From Actinomadura sp. DC4 (GTDB taxonomy: Bacteria; Actinomycetota; Actinomycetes; Streptosporangiales; Streptosporangiaceae): a DNA stretch of 64,000 bases. The notes below the pieces were generated by a model, which was given only the letters and a program-made list of their open reading frames with translations, was not told the origin of the DNA and made no database searches. The position numbers were made by a program, and so were the translations under genes. The DNA is taken from NCBI RefSeq assembly GCF_030406325.1, contig NZ_JAUEQY010000007.1, forward strand, positions 290,122-354,121, read 5' to 3'. This document shows, in pieces, positions 16,967 to 25,688 of this stretch (positions are counted from its first letter, which is position 1; every line of letters begins with the position of its first letter).

Positions 16967-18139
16967 ATGGCGCAGGCGATCGGCATCGATCTGGGCACCA
17001 CCTACTCCGCCACGGCGGCGGTCCGGCCCGGCGGTGTCCCGGAGGTCTTATGGAACCGTGAGGGCGACCGCCTCACGCCCTCCGTCGTGCTGTTCCAGGA
17101 GTCCGGCCGGGTGCTCGTCGGCAAGAACGCCAAGCACGCGACCAAGAACGCGCCCGAGGACTGCGTGGAGTCCGTCAAGCGGTGGATGGGCGACCCCGGC
17201 TGGGTCTTCGCCGACTCCCACGGCGGCGTGCACGGCGCCGAGGAGATCACCGGCCTGATCCTGCGGCGGCTCGCCGAGGACGCCGCCGAGACGCTCGGCG
17301 AACCCGTCGGCGACGTCGTGATCACCGTCCCCGCCCACTTCGACGACGCGCGCCGCAAGGCCACCCAGGACGCGGGAGAGATCGCCGGCCTCAACGTGCT
17401 GCGGCTGATCAGCGAGCCCGCGGCGGTGGGCATCGCCTTCGCCGCGGCGGGCGCGGGGCCCGAGACGCTGATGGTCTACGACCTCGGTGGCGGCAGGTTC
17501 GACGTCACCGTGCTTCGGGTCGACGGGGACGATCTGACGGTCGTCGCCACCGCCGGCGACCGCGATCTCGGCGGCTCCGACTTCGACACGCTGCTCATGA
17601 CGTACGTGGCCGCCGAGGTGTCCGCGCGGCGAGGGCCGGACCTGCTCGACGAGGGCCGGCACCAGGCCGGGTTACGGGAGAGGTGCGAACAGGCCAAGTA
17701 CGCGCTGAGCCGTACCGACCAGACCCGGCTGTTCTTCAGCGACGCAGGCCGGAGCTACACGGTCGAGGTGACGCGCGAGCGGTTCGAGCAGATGGCCGAG
17801 GACCTCCTCGGCCGTACCTCGGTCATCACCGAGCAGGTCCTGGAGGAAGCGGGCCTGTCATGGGCGGATGTCGACCGCATCCTCCTTGTCGGCGGGTCGA
17901 CGAGGATGCCGATGGTCCGCCGGAGGATCGAACGGCAGTCCGGCAAGGTCCCCGACATGACCGTGAACCCCGATGAGGCCGTCGCGGTGGGGGCCGCGAT
18001 CCTCGCCACGGCGGAGATGACGAGGATGGCAGGGCTCCGCGGCGACACCCCGGTGACGAGCCCGCCGCGGACCGTACGGGACGTGACCCCCGCGAGGAAG
18101 GGCTCGATCGCCGGCCGTCGTCCGCCCGGGGGCGGTTAA
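16967..18139 (+). CDS. Hsp70-like protein, ATPase domain only, with Thr-to-Arg change in the phosphate loop
   Basis: 390 residues from an ATG at 16967 with AGAGGAG upstream. [15 protein letters not shown] (phosphate 1), SVKRWMG (catalytic-Lys region) and [12 protein letters not shown] (adenosine loop) are all recognisable. The protein ends right after the nucleotide-binding domain, so the substrate-binding domain of a ~600-aa DnaK is absent. The phosphate 2 loop reads DLGGGRFD: the Thr equivalent to DnaK Thr199, important for hydrolysis, is Arg at residue 177. It may bind nucleotide as a switch with impaired turnover. A CHAT-like gene follows by 2 bp. Confidence 0.88.
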   Translation: MAQAIGIDLGTTYSATAAVRPGGVPEVLWNREGDRLTPSVVLFQESGRVLVGKNAKHATKNAPEDCVESVKRWMGDPGWVFADSHGGVHGAEEITGLILRRLAEDAAETLGEPVGDVVITVPAHFDDARRKATQDAGEIAGLNVLRLISEPAAVGIAFAAAGAGPETLMVYDLGGGRFDVTVLRVDGDDLTVVATAGDRDLGGSDFDTLLMTYVAAEVSARRGPDLLDEGRHQAGLRERCEQAKYALSRTDQTRLFFSDAGRSYTVEVTRERFEQMAEDLLGRTSVITEQVLEEAGLSWADVDRILLVGGSTRMPMVRRRIERQSGKVPDMTVNPDEAVAVGAAILATAEMTRMAGLRGDTPVTSPPRTVRDVTPARKGSIAGRRPPGGG

Positions 18140-18141
18140 CG

Positions 18142-20859
18142 ATGGGGCCGCTGCCGGCCGGCCTGGTCATGGTCTTCTTCTTCGCCCTGGCCTCGCTGGC
18201 CTTTCTGCAGATCGTCCGGTCCGTCGACCACCCGAGTCGGCGGCGGCTCTCGTCGACGGCGCTGCTGTTCAGCGTCTTCCAGTCGGCCGGTCTCACCCTC
18301 GGCGCCCTCTGCCTCGTGTCGCCGCCCGTGGCGTCGGCGGCGGGTTCGGCGGCGCTGGCGGTCGCGGTGCTCGTCAACCTCCGGATGGTCAGGCGCGAGT
18401 TCGCCCGGCGGTCACACCGGCCGATGGTGCCGCGCAACCGGCGGGAGGCCGCAGCGATGGAGTGGGAGTGCCGCATGGCCCTGCGGCAGGGCGCGCCCGG
18501 CCGGGTCCGCCCCGGCTGGACACGCCTCAACCTGGCCCGCGCCCTCGTGGTGCTCGCGCGCGAGGCGGACGGCTCCGGCCGGGCCGTCGAGGCGCGGGAC
18601 CTTCTCGACGGGCTGCGCCGCGACACCTCGGTGGATCCCGACATGCTGTTCGACGCCTACCGCGAGCTCGTGGACACGATCGAGTTCACCGGTACGGAGG
18701 CGCTCTACGAGGAGACGCTCGACCGGCTGGAGGAGGCGGCCCGGCCGCTGGCGGCCGACATGCCGGCCCTCTACCACGTCGCCATCGCGCGGGGCGACCA
18801 CGCGGCGCACCAGGTGTCCCGCAGCGGTTCCGAGACGACGAAGCGGTCCTTCCGGCTCCAGGCGCGCGGCTACTACGAGCAGGCGCTCCGCCTGGTGCGG
18901 CCCGGTTCGGATCTGGCCCTGGACGCGGAGACGCGGCTGGCGCTGATGCCCGGCCCTCCCGGTGAGTTCTGGCTGGACGAGCGGGTCGGCGTCTGGCGAT
19001 CGCGCCTGCCGGGGCGCCGGGCCGATCGGGCCTCGGTCCGGTTCGTCCTCGCGTACCTGCTGCTCGCGCGGTTCGCCCGCGACGACAGCGAGCGCGACCG
19101 GGAGGAGGCCGTACGGCTGCTGGAGCGCCTCGCCCGCGGGAGGTCCGAGCTCCGTACCCACGCCGCCGAGCTGCTGCCCACCGCCCGCGCGTCGATCGCG
19201 TGGCGGCCGCGGGCCGGTACGGCCGAGGAGATCGGGGCCGCGTTCCGGCGGGCGTTCGACGAGCGGGCGCGAGAGTCGGTCGGCGGCCTCCAACGCGTCA
19301 CCGCGGACTGGATCGCGTGGGCGATCGAGGAGGAGGACGTCGAGGAGGCCGCCGAGGCCTGCTGGCGGCGGGCGATGACGCTGCCGCCGCTCGTCCTGCG
19401 GCCGCACTCGTGGCGGCTGCGCGCGGAGACCGCCGCGCGGCTGGGCGGGAACGCCGCCGAGGCGGGCTTCTGGCTGCTCGCTGCGAGCCGCGTACGCGAG
19501 GCGGCGGTCGCGATGGAGTACGGGCGGACCGTCGCGTTCGGCCTGGCCACCGCCGCTCCCCCACCCGAGCTGGCCCGCCGGCTCACCGAGGCCGGCCGGC
19601 GGGATCTCTACACGGACTACGCCCGCGCCGTGGAGGCGGCGATCCGCCGGGAGTTCGGCATCGCCGGTCAGGACGAGGCGAGCGAGCGCCCGTGGGGCGA
19701 GATCGACCGGCTGCGGCGGGCCATCGCCGAGGTGCTCGGCGACGCGGAGATCCAGCCGCCGCTCGCCTACGAGGAGATCCGCGCGGTCGCCGTCGGCGGG
19801 CCCATCGTCTACCTCGGCGCGACCGAGCGCGGCGGATTCGCGATCATCGTACGGTCCGACGGCGAGCCGCAGGTCCTGCCGCTGCCCCGGCTGACCGCCC
19901 CGGAGGTCGCCGAGCGGGCGAAGACGCTGGCCCGGGTGGTCGAGGGCGCTCCCGACTCGGCGTGGGAGACCGCGGACGGGCCCGGTCAGGGGCTGTACCC
20001 ATGGATGTGGTCGGCGGTGATGGAGCCGCTGACCGTACAGCTCGCCGGGCGGGAGGCCGCGCTGATCGCGACCGGGCCGCTGGGGGCGTTCCCGCTGCAC
20101 GCGGCGGCGCCGACGCGCAACGCGCCGCCGGCGTCGGACTACCTCCTCCTGCGCCGCGCGCCGAGCGCCCGGCTGCTGCGCGACGCGCGTACGGCCGCCA
20201 TGACGGTCTCCGCGCGGCCGCTCACCCTCCTGGCCGCCGACGTCCCGCACCCGGCGGACGGCCCCGACCTGCGCCTCGTCGCGTACCAGACCAGGGCGCT
20301 GCACGAGCGTTACGGCGCGCGCTGCGAACGGCTGCCGGACGCGACCCGGGCACAGGCGCTCGCCACGATCGGCCCGGCCGGGGCCTGGCATTTCGCCTGC
20401 GCCGTCCGGCGGGAACCCGACCTGCTCGACAGCCACTTCGCCATGGCCGACGGGCGGCTGACCCTGCGCGACCTGATCCTGCGCGACGGGAGCCACCGCC
20501 TCGCCGTCCTGTCGTCGCATGAGACCACCGCGCCCGGCGGGTCGATCGGCCTCCCCGACGGGCTGATGTACGCGGGCGTCGCGGCGGTGATCGCCTCCGC
20601 GTGGCGGGTGGAGGAGACGGCCACCGCGTGCCTCCTGCTGCGGTTCCACGAGCTCTGGCAGGGCGGGCGCGCGCCGCGCCGGGCCTTCGCCGAGGCGCAG
20701 TGCTGGCTGCGCAAGGCGACCAACGAGGAGCTGACCAGGTACGACCCTAACCTGGTCGCCGAGCCGCGGCTGGAGGCGGAGTCGCTGGCCCTGTGGCGGG
20801 CGCGGCGTCCCTTTCGCGAGCCCAAGTACTGGGCGGCGTTCAGCTACACGGGCGTCTGA
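18142..20859 (+). CDS. TPR and CHAT-fold protein lacking the catalytic His-Cys pair
   Basis: 905 residues. Two N-terminal membrane helices (about 5-25 and 40-70) are followed by a helical TPR-like region and a C-terminal CHAT domain (about 600-905) ending in KYWAAFSYTGV. Active CHAT peptidases have His in an ACHG-type motif and Cys in an SAC-type motif. Here these are WHFACAV (Ala at 754) and LSSHET (His at 793), so both catalytic positions are replaced. It should be proteolytically dead, perhaps a membrane-anchored sensor or scaffold, coupled to the Hsp70-like protein 2 bp upstream. Confidence 0.85.
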   Translation: MGPLPAGLVMVFFFALASLAFLQIVRSVDHPSRRRLSSTALLFSVFQSAGLTLGALCLVSPPVASAAGSAALAVAVLVNLRMVRREFARRSHRPMVPRNRREAAAMEWECRMALRQGAPGRVRPGWTRLNLARALVVLAREADGSGRAVEARDLLDGLRRDTSVDPDMLFDAYRELVDTIEFTGTEALYEETLDRLEEAARPLAADMPALYHVAIARGDHAAHQVSRSGSETTKRSFRLQARGYYEQALRLVRPGSDLALDAETRLALMPGPPGEFWLDERVGVWRSRLPGRRADRASVRFVLAYLLLARFARDDSERDREEAVRLLERLARGRSELRTHAAELLPTARASIAWRPRAGTAEEIGAAFRRAFDERARESVGGLQRVTADWIAWAIEEEDVEEAAEACWRRAMTLPPLVLRPHSWRLRAETAARLGGNAAEAGFWLLAASRVREAAVAMEYGRTVAFGLATAAPPPELARRLTEAGRRDLYTDYARAVEAAIRREFGIAGQDEASERPWGEIDRLRRAIAEVLGDAEIQPPLAYEEIRAVAVGGPIVYLGATERGGFAIIVRSDGEPQVLPLPRLTAPEVAERAKTLARVVEGAPDSAWETADGPGQGLYPWMWSAVMEPLTVQLAGREAALIATGPLGAFPLHAAAPTRNAPPASDYLLLRRAPSARLLRDARTAAMTVSARPLTLLAADVPHPADGPDLRLVAYQTRALHERYGARCERLPDATRAQALATIGPAGAWHFACAVRREPDLLDSHFAMADGRLTLRDLILRDGSHRLAVLSSHETTAPGGSIGLPDGLMYAGVAAVIASAWRVEETATACLLLRFHELWQGGRAPRRAFAEAQCWLRKATNEELTRYDPNLVAEPRLEAESLALWRARRPFREPKYWAAFSYTGV

Positions 20860-20918
20860 ACCGGGGAGTTGCCCGAAGTACGTCGGGTGGACCGCCCGTT
20901 GTCCCGATAATGGGCGCC

Positions 20919-21518
20919 ATGAGTCGGTGGCGTGTTGTCTCGCTCGTGTTGAAAGCGGCATTGGTCGGGCTGCTGCTCTTCGCGCTCCTCCATCCGGACT
21001 GGGACCGCTTCGCGGCCAAGGCGATGGGGATCCGGGCGATGACCTATCCGCTCGCGGCGGTGCTGGTCCCGATCATCTGGTTCGCCTGGAGCCGGCTGCG
21101 CGGGCCGGTCCGGTATCCCTGGGACGTCGACGCGCTGATCGTGGCGCCGTTCGTCATCGACGTCGCCGGCAACGCCGTGAACTTCTACGACACGTTCACC
21201 TGGTTCGACGACTTCTGCCACTTCACCAACTGGGCGCTGCTGAGCGCCGCCGCCGGTGTCGCGCTGCGGCGCGGCCCGGTGATCCCGCGCTGGATGCTCG
21301 GGTTCACCTGCGCCGGGCTCGGGGCGATCGCGGCGATCCTGTGGGAGCTCGCCGAGTACTCCACGTTCATCATGAACACCAACGAGGTCGTCGACATCTA
21401 CCGCGACACCCTCGGCGACGAGGCGCTGGGACTGGGCGGCGCGACGCTCTCCGGCGTCCTTCTCGCGATCTTCGCGCCCCGGAGGCCCGCCGACGTGCCG
21501 GTCGAGGTCAGCCCGTGA
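20919..21518 (+). CDS. Conserved multi-pass membrane protein
   Basis: 199 residues from ATG 20919; another ATG at 20910 is possible. Four or five hydrophobic helices are visible. The protein carries acidic and aromatic signatures NFYDTFTWFDDFCHFTNW and ILWELAEYSTF ... YRDTLGDEALGLGG. These resemble YjdF/DUF2238-like integral membrane proteins with buried polar residues. GATAAT at 20906-20911 is 7 bp before the second ATG, so the message may be leaderless. The function is unknown and it has no clear functional tie to the CHAT gene. Confidence 0.7.
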   Translation: MSRWRVVSLVLKAALVGLLLFALLHPDWDRFAAKAMGIRAMTYPLAAVLVPIIWFAWSRLRGPVRYPWDVDALIVAPFVIDVAGNAVNFYDTFTWFDDFCHFTNWALLSAAAGVALRRGPVIPRWMLGFTCAGLGAIAAILWELAEYSTFIMNTNEVVDIYRDTLGDEALGLGGATLSGVLLAIFAPRRPADVPVEVSP

Positions 21519-22431
21519 GCGCGGCGGGCCGCAGAGGCCTGCGCCGGGCGAGCTCGGAGTGGTACTCCCTGCCGATCCGCCCGGCGTTCTCTCGCAGGTA
21601 GTCCGTCAGCGGCGTCGGGCAGGTGGCCTCGCCCTCGACCATGACCAGCTCGGCCATCAGGCCGTCGATCTCGTCCCGGGTGAGCACGATGTCCCTGGTC
21701 ACCAGCGACAGGCCGCGCAGCACCAGCGACACCAGGGCCGGTGGGAGGTGCACGGGGCGGAACGGCGACCCGATGGCGCGCGCGATGGTCGCGGCCAGGT
21801 CCTCGAAGCTGAACGACTCCGGGCCGATCGCGTCGACCACGGTGTCCTCGCGCTCGGCCCCGAGCCGTACGCACAGCTCGGCGAGGTCCTCGACGTGCAC
21901 CGGGCGCAGCCGGTACCGGCCGTCGCCCGGGATGGCGAAGACGTAGAACTGCCGGAGCAGCCAGGCGATGTTGTTGAGCAGGATGTCGGGGCCACCGAAG
22001 ATCACACCGGGCCGGACGATGGCGTACGGCAGGCCGCTGTCCCTGACGAGGTCCTCCACCGCGGCCTTGCCCCGGTAGTAGGCGTAGAAGGAGTCGGCGT
22101 CGGGGTTGGTGATGCTGAGGTGCACGACGCGTTCGACCCCGGCGCGGGCGGCGGCCGTCAGGAGCGCCTCGGTGTTGGTCACGGCCTGCGGGTGACTGGT
22201 CCCGCCCGGCTCGTACCGGGTCCAGTAGGTGTTGTAGAAGGTCGTGACCCCCGTGAAGGCCTCCTCCAGGGCGCCGGGGTCGGTGAAGCGGTATGGGAAG
22301 ACCTCGATGTCGGCGTCGGGCGCCGGGTGGTCGGTGAGCGTACGGACCGTGTGGCCCGCCGCCTGGAGCCGGCTCCTGAGATAGGTTCCGGAGTATCCGT
22401 ACGCTCCGGTCACAAGGTCTGTCTGGCTCAT
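21508..22431 (-). CDS. NmrA-like NAD(P)-binding SDR protein
   Basis: 307 residues. LVTGAYGYSGTYL is the GxxGxxG dinucleotide motif; FYNTYWTRY, VVHLSITNPDADSFYAYYRGK and YAIVRPGVIFGG follow the atypical SDR/NmrA scheme with a YYRGK Tyr-Lys pair. It is convergent with the membrane gene (11-bp overlap) and divergent from a TetR gene 60 bp away. The shared control region contains a palindromic operator, so the TetR protein probably represses this gene. Substrate not deduced. Confidence 0.85.
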   Translation of the reverse strand: MSQTDLVTGAYGYSGTYLRSRLQAAGHTVRTLTDHPAPDADIEVFPYRFTDPGALEEAFTGVTTFYNTYWTRYEPGGTSHPQAVTNTEALLTAAARAGVERVVHLSITNPDADSFYAYYRGKAAVEDLVRDSGLPYAIVRPGVIFGGPDILLNNIAWLLRQFYVFAIPGDGRYRLRPVHVEDLAELCVRLGAEREDTVVDAIGPESFSFEDLAATIARAIGSPFRPVHLPPALVSLVLRGLSLVTRDIVLTRDEIDGLMAELVMVEGEATCPTPLTDYLRENAGRIGREYHSELARRRPLRPAALTG

Positions 22432-22477
22432 GACGCATCCTTCCCATCGCCCGATCCGCCGTGCCGCCGCTGACCCG

Positions 22478-22497
22478 AATCATACATACGTATGATT
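22478..22497. promoter_or_regulatory. Palindromic operator overlapping the tetR start codon
   Basis: AATCATAC (22478-22485) and GTATGATT (22490-22497) are perfect 8-bp arms around a 4-base ATAC centre. The right arm contains the ATG (22492-22494) of the TetR gene, so its message is probably leaderless and binding would block RNA polymerase directly. The SDR gene starts 47 bp on the other side. Autoregulation plus control of the SDR gene is the likely arrangement. Confidence 0.7.
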
Positions 22498-23094
22498 GGG
22501 CGACAAGAGGCCACCCGGGCCCGGCTGCTCCAGGCGACGCTGGAGGTGCTCGGCAGCCATGGCGTGGCGCAGACGACCTCGCGGGAGATCGCGGCCGCCG
22601 CCGGGGTGAACCTCCAGGCGATCACGTACCACTTCGGTTCGAAGGACGACCTCGTCGCCCAGGCGCTGGTCCACGCCGTACGGACCTGGATCGAGCCGGC
22701 CCGCGCGGCGCTGACCGGCATCGCCGGCGACCCGCTGCGCGGCCTGCTCGACACGATCGCGGCGCTACAGGAGGCGCTCGACCAGGCCCACGAGCATTTC
22801 CCGACTTATATCGAGGCGCTCGCGACGGCCTCGCGCAATGAGACGGTCCGCCGGCAGATCGTCGAGTTGCTCGCGGAACTGCGCGGCGCGCTCGCGACGA
22901 GCATCGGCGAACTTCGCGATTCCGGCCTTATCGCCTCATGGGTGGAACCGGAGCCGATGGCCGCACTCATCGTCGCGGCCGGCGACGGATTCGTGCTCCA
23001 TTCGACGCTCGACCCGGACGGCTATTCCGCCGAGGCCACGCTGCGGCAGGTGGTCCAGCTGCTGCTCGCCGCGGCGACGGCCGCCGAGGAATGA
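22492..23094 (+). CDS. TetR family transcriptional regulator
   Basis: 200 residues. The N-terminal helix-turn-helix is TTSREIAAAAGVNLQAITYHFGSKDDLVAQAL (about residues 27-58, spanning the classical TetR signature). A helical ligand-binding domain follows. The ATG sits inside the operator palindrome. The divergent neighbour is an NmrA-like SDR gene, the usual pairing of TetR repressors with the enzyme that handles their inducer. The ligand is unknown. Confidence 0.92.
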   Translation: MIGRQEATRARLLQATLEVLGSHGVAQTTSREIAAAAGVNLQAITYHFGSKDDLVAQALVHAVRTWIEPARAALTGIAGDPLRGLLDTIAALQEALDQAHEHFPTYIEALATASRNETVRRQIVELLAELRGALATSIGELRDSGLIASWVEPEPMAALIVAAGDGFVLHSTLDPDGYSAEATLRQVVQLLLAAATAAEE

Positions 23095-23199
23095 GCATTC
23101 CGCGTCTCGCTTGTATAACGCCTCTTCACCGGTGAACCTCGGGCATATCCGCCCCGTCTCACATTGGGTGGACCGTTCTGCGGGGAGGGCGATCAAGTC

Positions 23200-24744
23200 A
23201 TGCGCGTCGGCGACCGGTACGAATTGCTCAGCCGGCTTGGCCAAGGCGGAATGGGAACGGTCTGGAGAGCGCACGACGAGCTTCTCGGCCGCGACGTCGC
23301 CGTCAAAGAGGTGCTACTGCCGCCGGGGATGAGCGAGACCGAACGCGGTCAGCGCCACGCTCGTACGATCCGGGAGGCGCGGTCGGCCGCACGGCTCAGC
23401 CATCCGGGCGTCGTCACGGTCCACGACGTGGTCGAGCACGAGGGCCGGCCGTGGATCGTGATGGAGCTGGTCAGCGCACCGTCGCTGCAGGACGTGATCG
23501 ACGCCGAGGGGCCGCTGCCGCCGCGGCGCGTGGCCGCGCTCGGCCGGCAGACGCTCGCCGCGCTGCGGGCGGCGCACGCCGCGGGCATCGTGCATCGCGA
23601 CGTCAAGCCGAGCAACGTCCTGGTCGCCGGCGCGGACCGGGTCGTGGTGACCGACTTCGGCATCGCCGCGCTGGAGGGCGACGCGACACTGACCGGCACC
23701 GGTGTGCTCATCGGCTCGCCGGCCTACATCGCGCCCGAACGAGCGCGCGGCGAGCACTCCGGGCCGGCCAGTGACCTGTGGTCGCTGGGCGCCACGCTGT
23801 ACGCCGCAGTGGAGGGACGTTCGCCGTTCGAGCGGTCCGGGCCGGTGTCGACGCTGGCCGCGATCATGGCGGAGGAACCGCCGCCGCCGCTCAACGCCGG
23901 ACCGCTGACGCCGGTGCTGGCGGGCCTGCTGCGCCGGGATCCGGTGGACCGGATGACCGCGGCCGAGGCCGACCGGGTGCTCGGCCAGGTCGCCGAGGGG
24001 ACACGGCCGCCGGCCGGCGACGGGTGGACGCTCCCGGTCGTACGGCGTGAGCTCACCGCGCCGGCCGATCTGACGCTGCCCGCCGCGCCCGTGCCTGTGC
24101 CTGTGTCGTCCTCGCGGCGGCCGGCGATGCTCGTGGCCGCGAGCGCGCTCGCCGGGGCCTTGGTCGTGGCCGCGTTCGGCGCGGTCTGGGTGCTCGGCCG
24201 GCCGTCCGCCGATGAACGGCCGCACACGGGTGCGTCCTCGTTCCGGCCGCTGGACGCGCGGACCACCCCGCCGGCCGCCGCGACCGGGGCGGCCGGTGTG
24301 GCCGGTTCCGCGTCGCCGGCGGCGGAGCACTGGACCACGCGGTCCGAGAGCGGCTTTTCGGTGCCGGTGCCCTCGTCGTGGTCGCGGCGCGTCGACGGGG
24401 ACAACGTCTTCTACGAGGACGCGTCGACGCAGCTGCTGCTGCAGGTCGGCACGACCTCGTGGGACGCGGACCCCCAGACGCAGGCGCAGGCCGTGAGCGC
24501 GTCGGTCGCGCGGAGCTTTCGCGGCTATCGCGAGGCCGCGGTCACGCCGACGACGTATCTCGGCGTGCCGGCGGCCGACCTGCGGTTCGCCTACGACCGC
24601 TCGACCGGCACCGAACGCGTCATCGACCGTTTCTTCCGCATCGGCGGCCAGTGCTTCGCCATCTACTTCCGGATGCCGGCGGACCAGTGGGCGAACTCCT
24701 CGTCGTACCTCGACCCGATCTTCAATGGCTTTCACGTGGGCTGA
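23200..24744 (+). CDS. Transmembrane serine/threonine protein kinase (PknB type)
   Basis: 514 residues from the ATG at 23200, with GGGGAGGG upstream. The kinase domain has LGQGGMGTVWRA (glycine loop), VAVKEV (ATP Lys), HRDVKPSNVL (catalytic loop) and DFGIAA (Mg-binding). A low-complexity juxtamembrane part is followed by a single membrane helix (about 305-330). An extracellular C-terminal domain, starting SGFSVPVPSSWSRRV and having the look of a PsbP/Mog1-like lipoprotein domain, completes it. It should phosphorylate cytoplasmic targets in response to an outside signal. A strong terminator follows. Confidence 0.92.
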   Translation: MRVGDRYELLSRLGQGGMGTVWRAHDELLGRDVAVKEVLLPPGMSETERGQRHARTIREARSAARLSHPGVVTVHDVVEHEGRPWIVMELVSAPSLQDVIDAEGPLPPRRVAALGRQTLAALRAAHAAGIVHRDVKPSNVLVAGADRVVVTDFGIAALEGDATLTGTGVLIGSPAYIAPERARGEHSGPASDLWSLGATLYAAVEGRSPFERSGPVSTLAAIMAEEPPPPLNAGPLTPVLAGLLRRDPVDRMTAAEADRVLGQVAEGTRPPAGDGWTLPVVRRELTAPADLTLPAAPVPVPVSSSRRPAMLVAASALAGALVVAAFGAVWVLGRPSADERPHTGASSFRPLDARTTPPAAATGAAGVAGSASPAAEHWTTRSESGFSVPVPSSWSRRVDGDNVFYEDASTQLLLQVGTTSWDADPQTQAQAVSASVARSFRGYREAAVTPTTYLGVPAADLRFAYDRSTGTERVIDRFFRIGGQCFAIYFRMPADQWANSSSYLDPIFNGFHVG

Positions 24745-24753
24745 CCGTCGCCG

Positions 24754-24785
24754 CCCCGCTCCCCCATCGGGATGGGAGAGCGGGG
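24754..24785. terminator. Bidirectional stem-loop between convergent genes
   Basis: CCCCGCTC (24754-24761) pairs with GAGCGGGG (24778-24785). After one C/A mismatch, CCCAT pairs with ATGGG, leaving a CGGG tetraloop. The 13 paired bases sit 9 bp after the kinase stop and 30 bp from the lipoprotein stop on the other strand. There is no clear T-run, as is common in actinomycetes. Confidence 0.75.
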
Positions 24786-24815
24786 TCGTCGTTTCCGCAC
24801 CACCGACGGGTGCCG

Positions 24816-25208
24816 TCAGTTGTCGCAGGCCGACCTGATCCGATCACCGGCGCTCATCAGGCTGGTGCTGTTCGGCATCTGCGGCGCGCCCCGGCCGTCG
24901 CGGTCCGCCGTCAGCTGCTGACTGAGCTGTTCGAGCGCCGAGGCGGCGTCGTTGGCCGCGCTCTCGACGTCGTTGTCGCCGGAGTCGCGGCCCTCCTGCC
25001 GCATCGTCGTGGCACTGCTGTAATAGGTGTTGGCGAGCCCGTTCGGATCGTTGTTCTGGGAAACACCACTCTGACTGACCTGGGTAATGGTGTCCCGGAG
25101 CTTGTCACAGGCGGCTTTCTTGTCGTCATTGCCGCACGCGGCCACGGACGCTGCGAGCGTCACGGCCAGAGCGCACGACCCAGCGATCCGTATCGGTATT
25201 CTGCGCAT
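24816..25208 (-). CDS. Small secreted lipoprotein, uncharacterised
   Basis: 130 residues. The signal peptide MRRIPIRIAGSCALAVTLAASVAAC ends in a lipobox with the acylated Cys at residue 25. The mature part is polar, Asp/Asn/Ser-rich and helical, with two further Cys (about residues 34 and 128) that may pair. GAAAGGAGTC lies before the start. It converges on the Ser/Thr kinase, whose outer domain could see the same compartment. No known family recognised. Confidence 0.75.
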   Translation of the reverse strand: MRRIPIRIAGSCALAVTLAASVAACGNDDKKAACDKLRDTITQVSQSGVSQNNDPNGLANTYYSSATTMRQEGRDSGDNDVESAANDAASALEQLSQQLTADRDGRGAPQMPNSTSLMSAGDRIRSACDN

Positions 25209-25604
25209 CGAAGTCGACTCCTTTCGGGGGCCTGGCGGCGAGCTGCCGAGGCTCGCCGTAGGTCAAGGTCTGATCTGCACCTCCTCCGATCTGAAAACAT
25301 CATGCATCACTCTGAGTGTTCGGCCCATCACTTTCAGGTTAGGTCTCAGAACCGCGAGAGATGCTCTGCACGAAATGGATCACCGTCGGCGATACGTGAA
25401 ACGGCGCCCGGATGCTTTCGGCGGCTAAAGACCGGCTGACGCCCGGGAAACGCCCGGTCCATGCCCGGCTTTACGGACAGTGCGCGTCCGAGGATGGAGC
25501 GAAGGGTACGCAGACGGGGGAACCGGGGCAGAACCACCAGCCTGCCGGCGTGTGCGTACCGCGTCGTCAACAGCGGGCGGGGAGTCGGCATGGCCGAAAC
25601 CGCA

Positions 25605-25688
25605 TTACAGGATGCGAGAGACACGGACCCGGTACGGCCCGAGCACCGCATCGAGCCGGGCCCGACCGGCGTCGCGGGCGGGACCGCG
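25605..25688 (-). repeat. 84-bp in-frame degenerate duplication of the RES gene 3' end
   Basis: This follows directly on the RES gene's stop codon. The next 27 codons plus a TAA, in the same frame, read DAGRARLDAVLGPYRVRVSRIL, against DAGLDWLDAVLEPYRIRVSRTV in the gene. Offset 84 bp, including the aligned stop codons. The remaining ~400 bp up to the lipoprotein gene start at 25208 hold no gene I recognise. Reads as the tail of a second RES copy lost by recombination, or a slipped tandem duplication. Confidence 0.75.
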
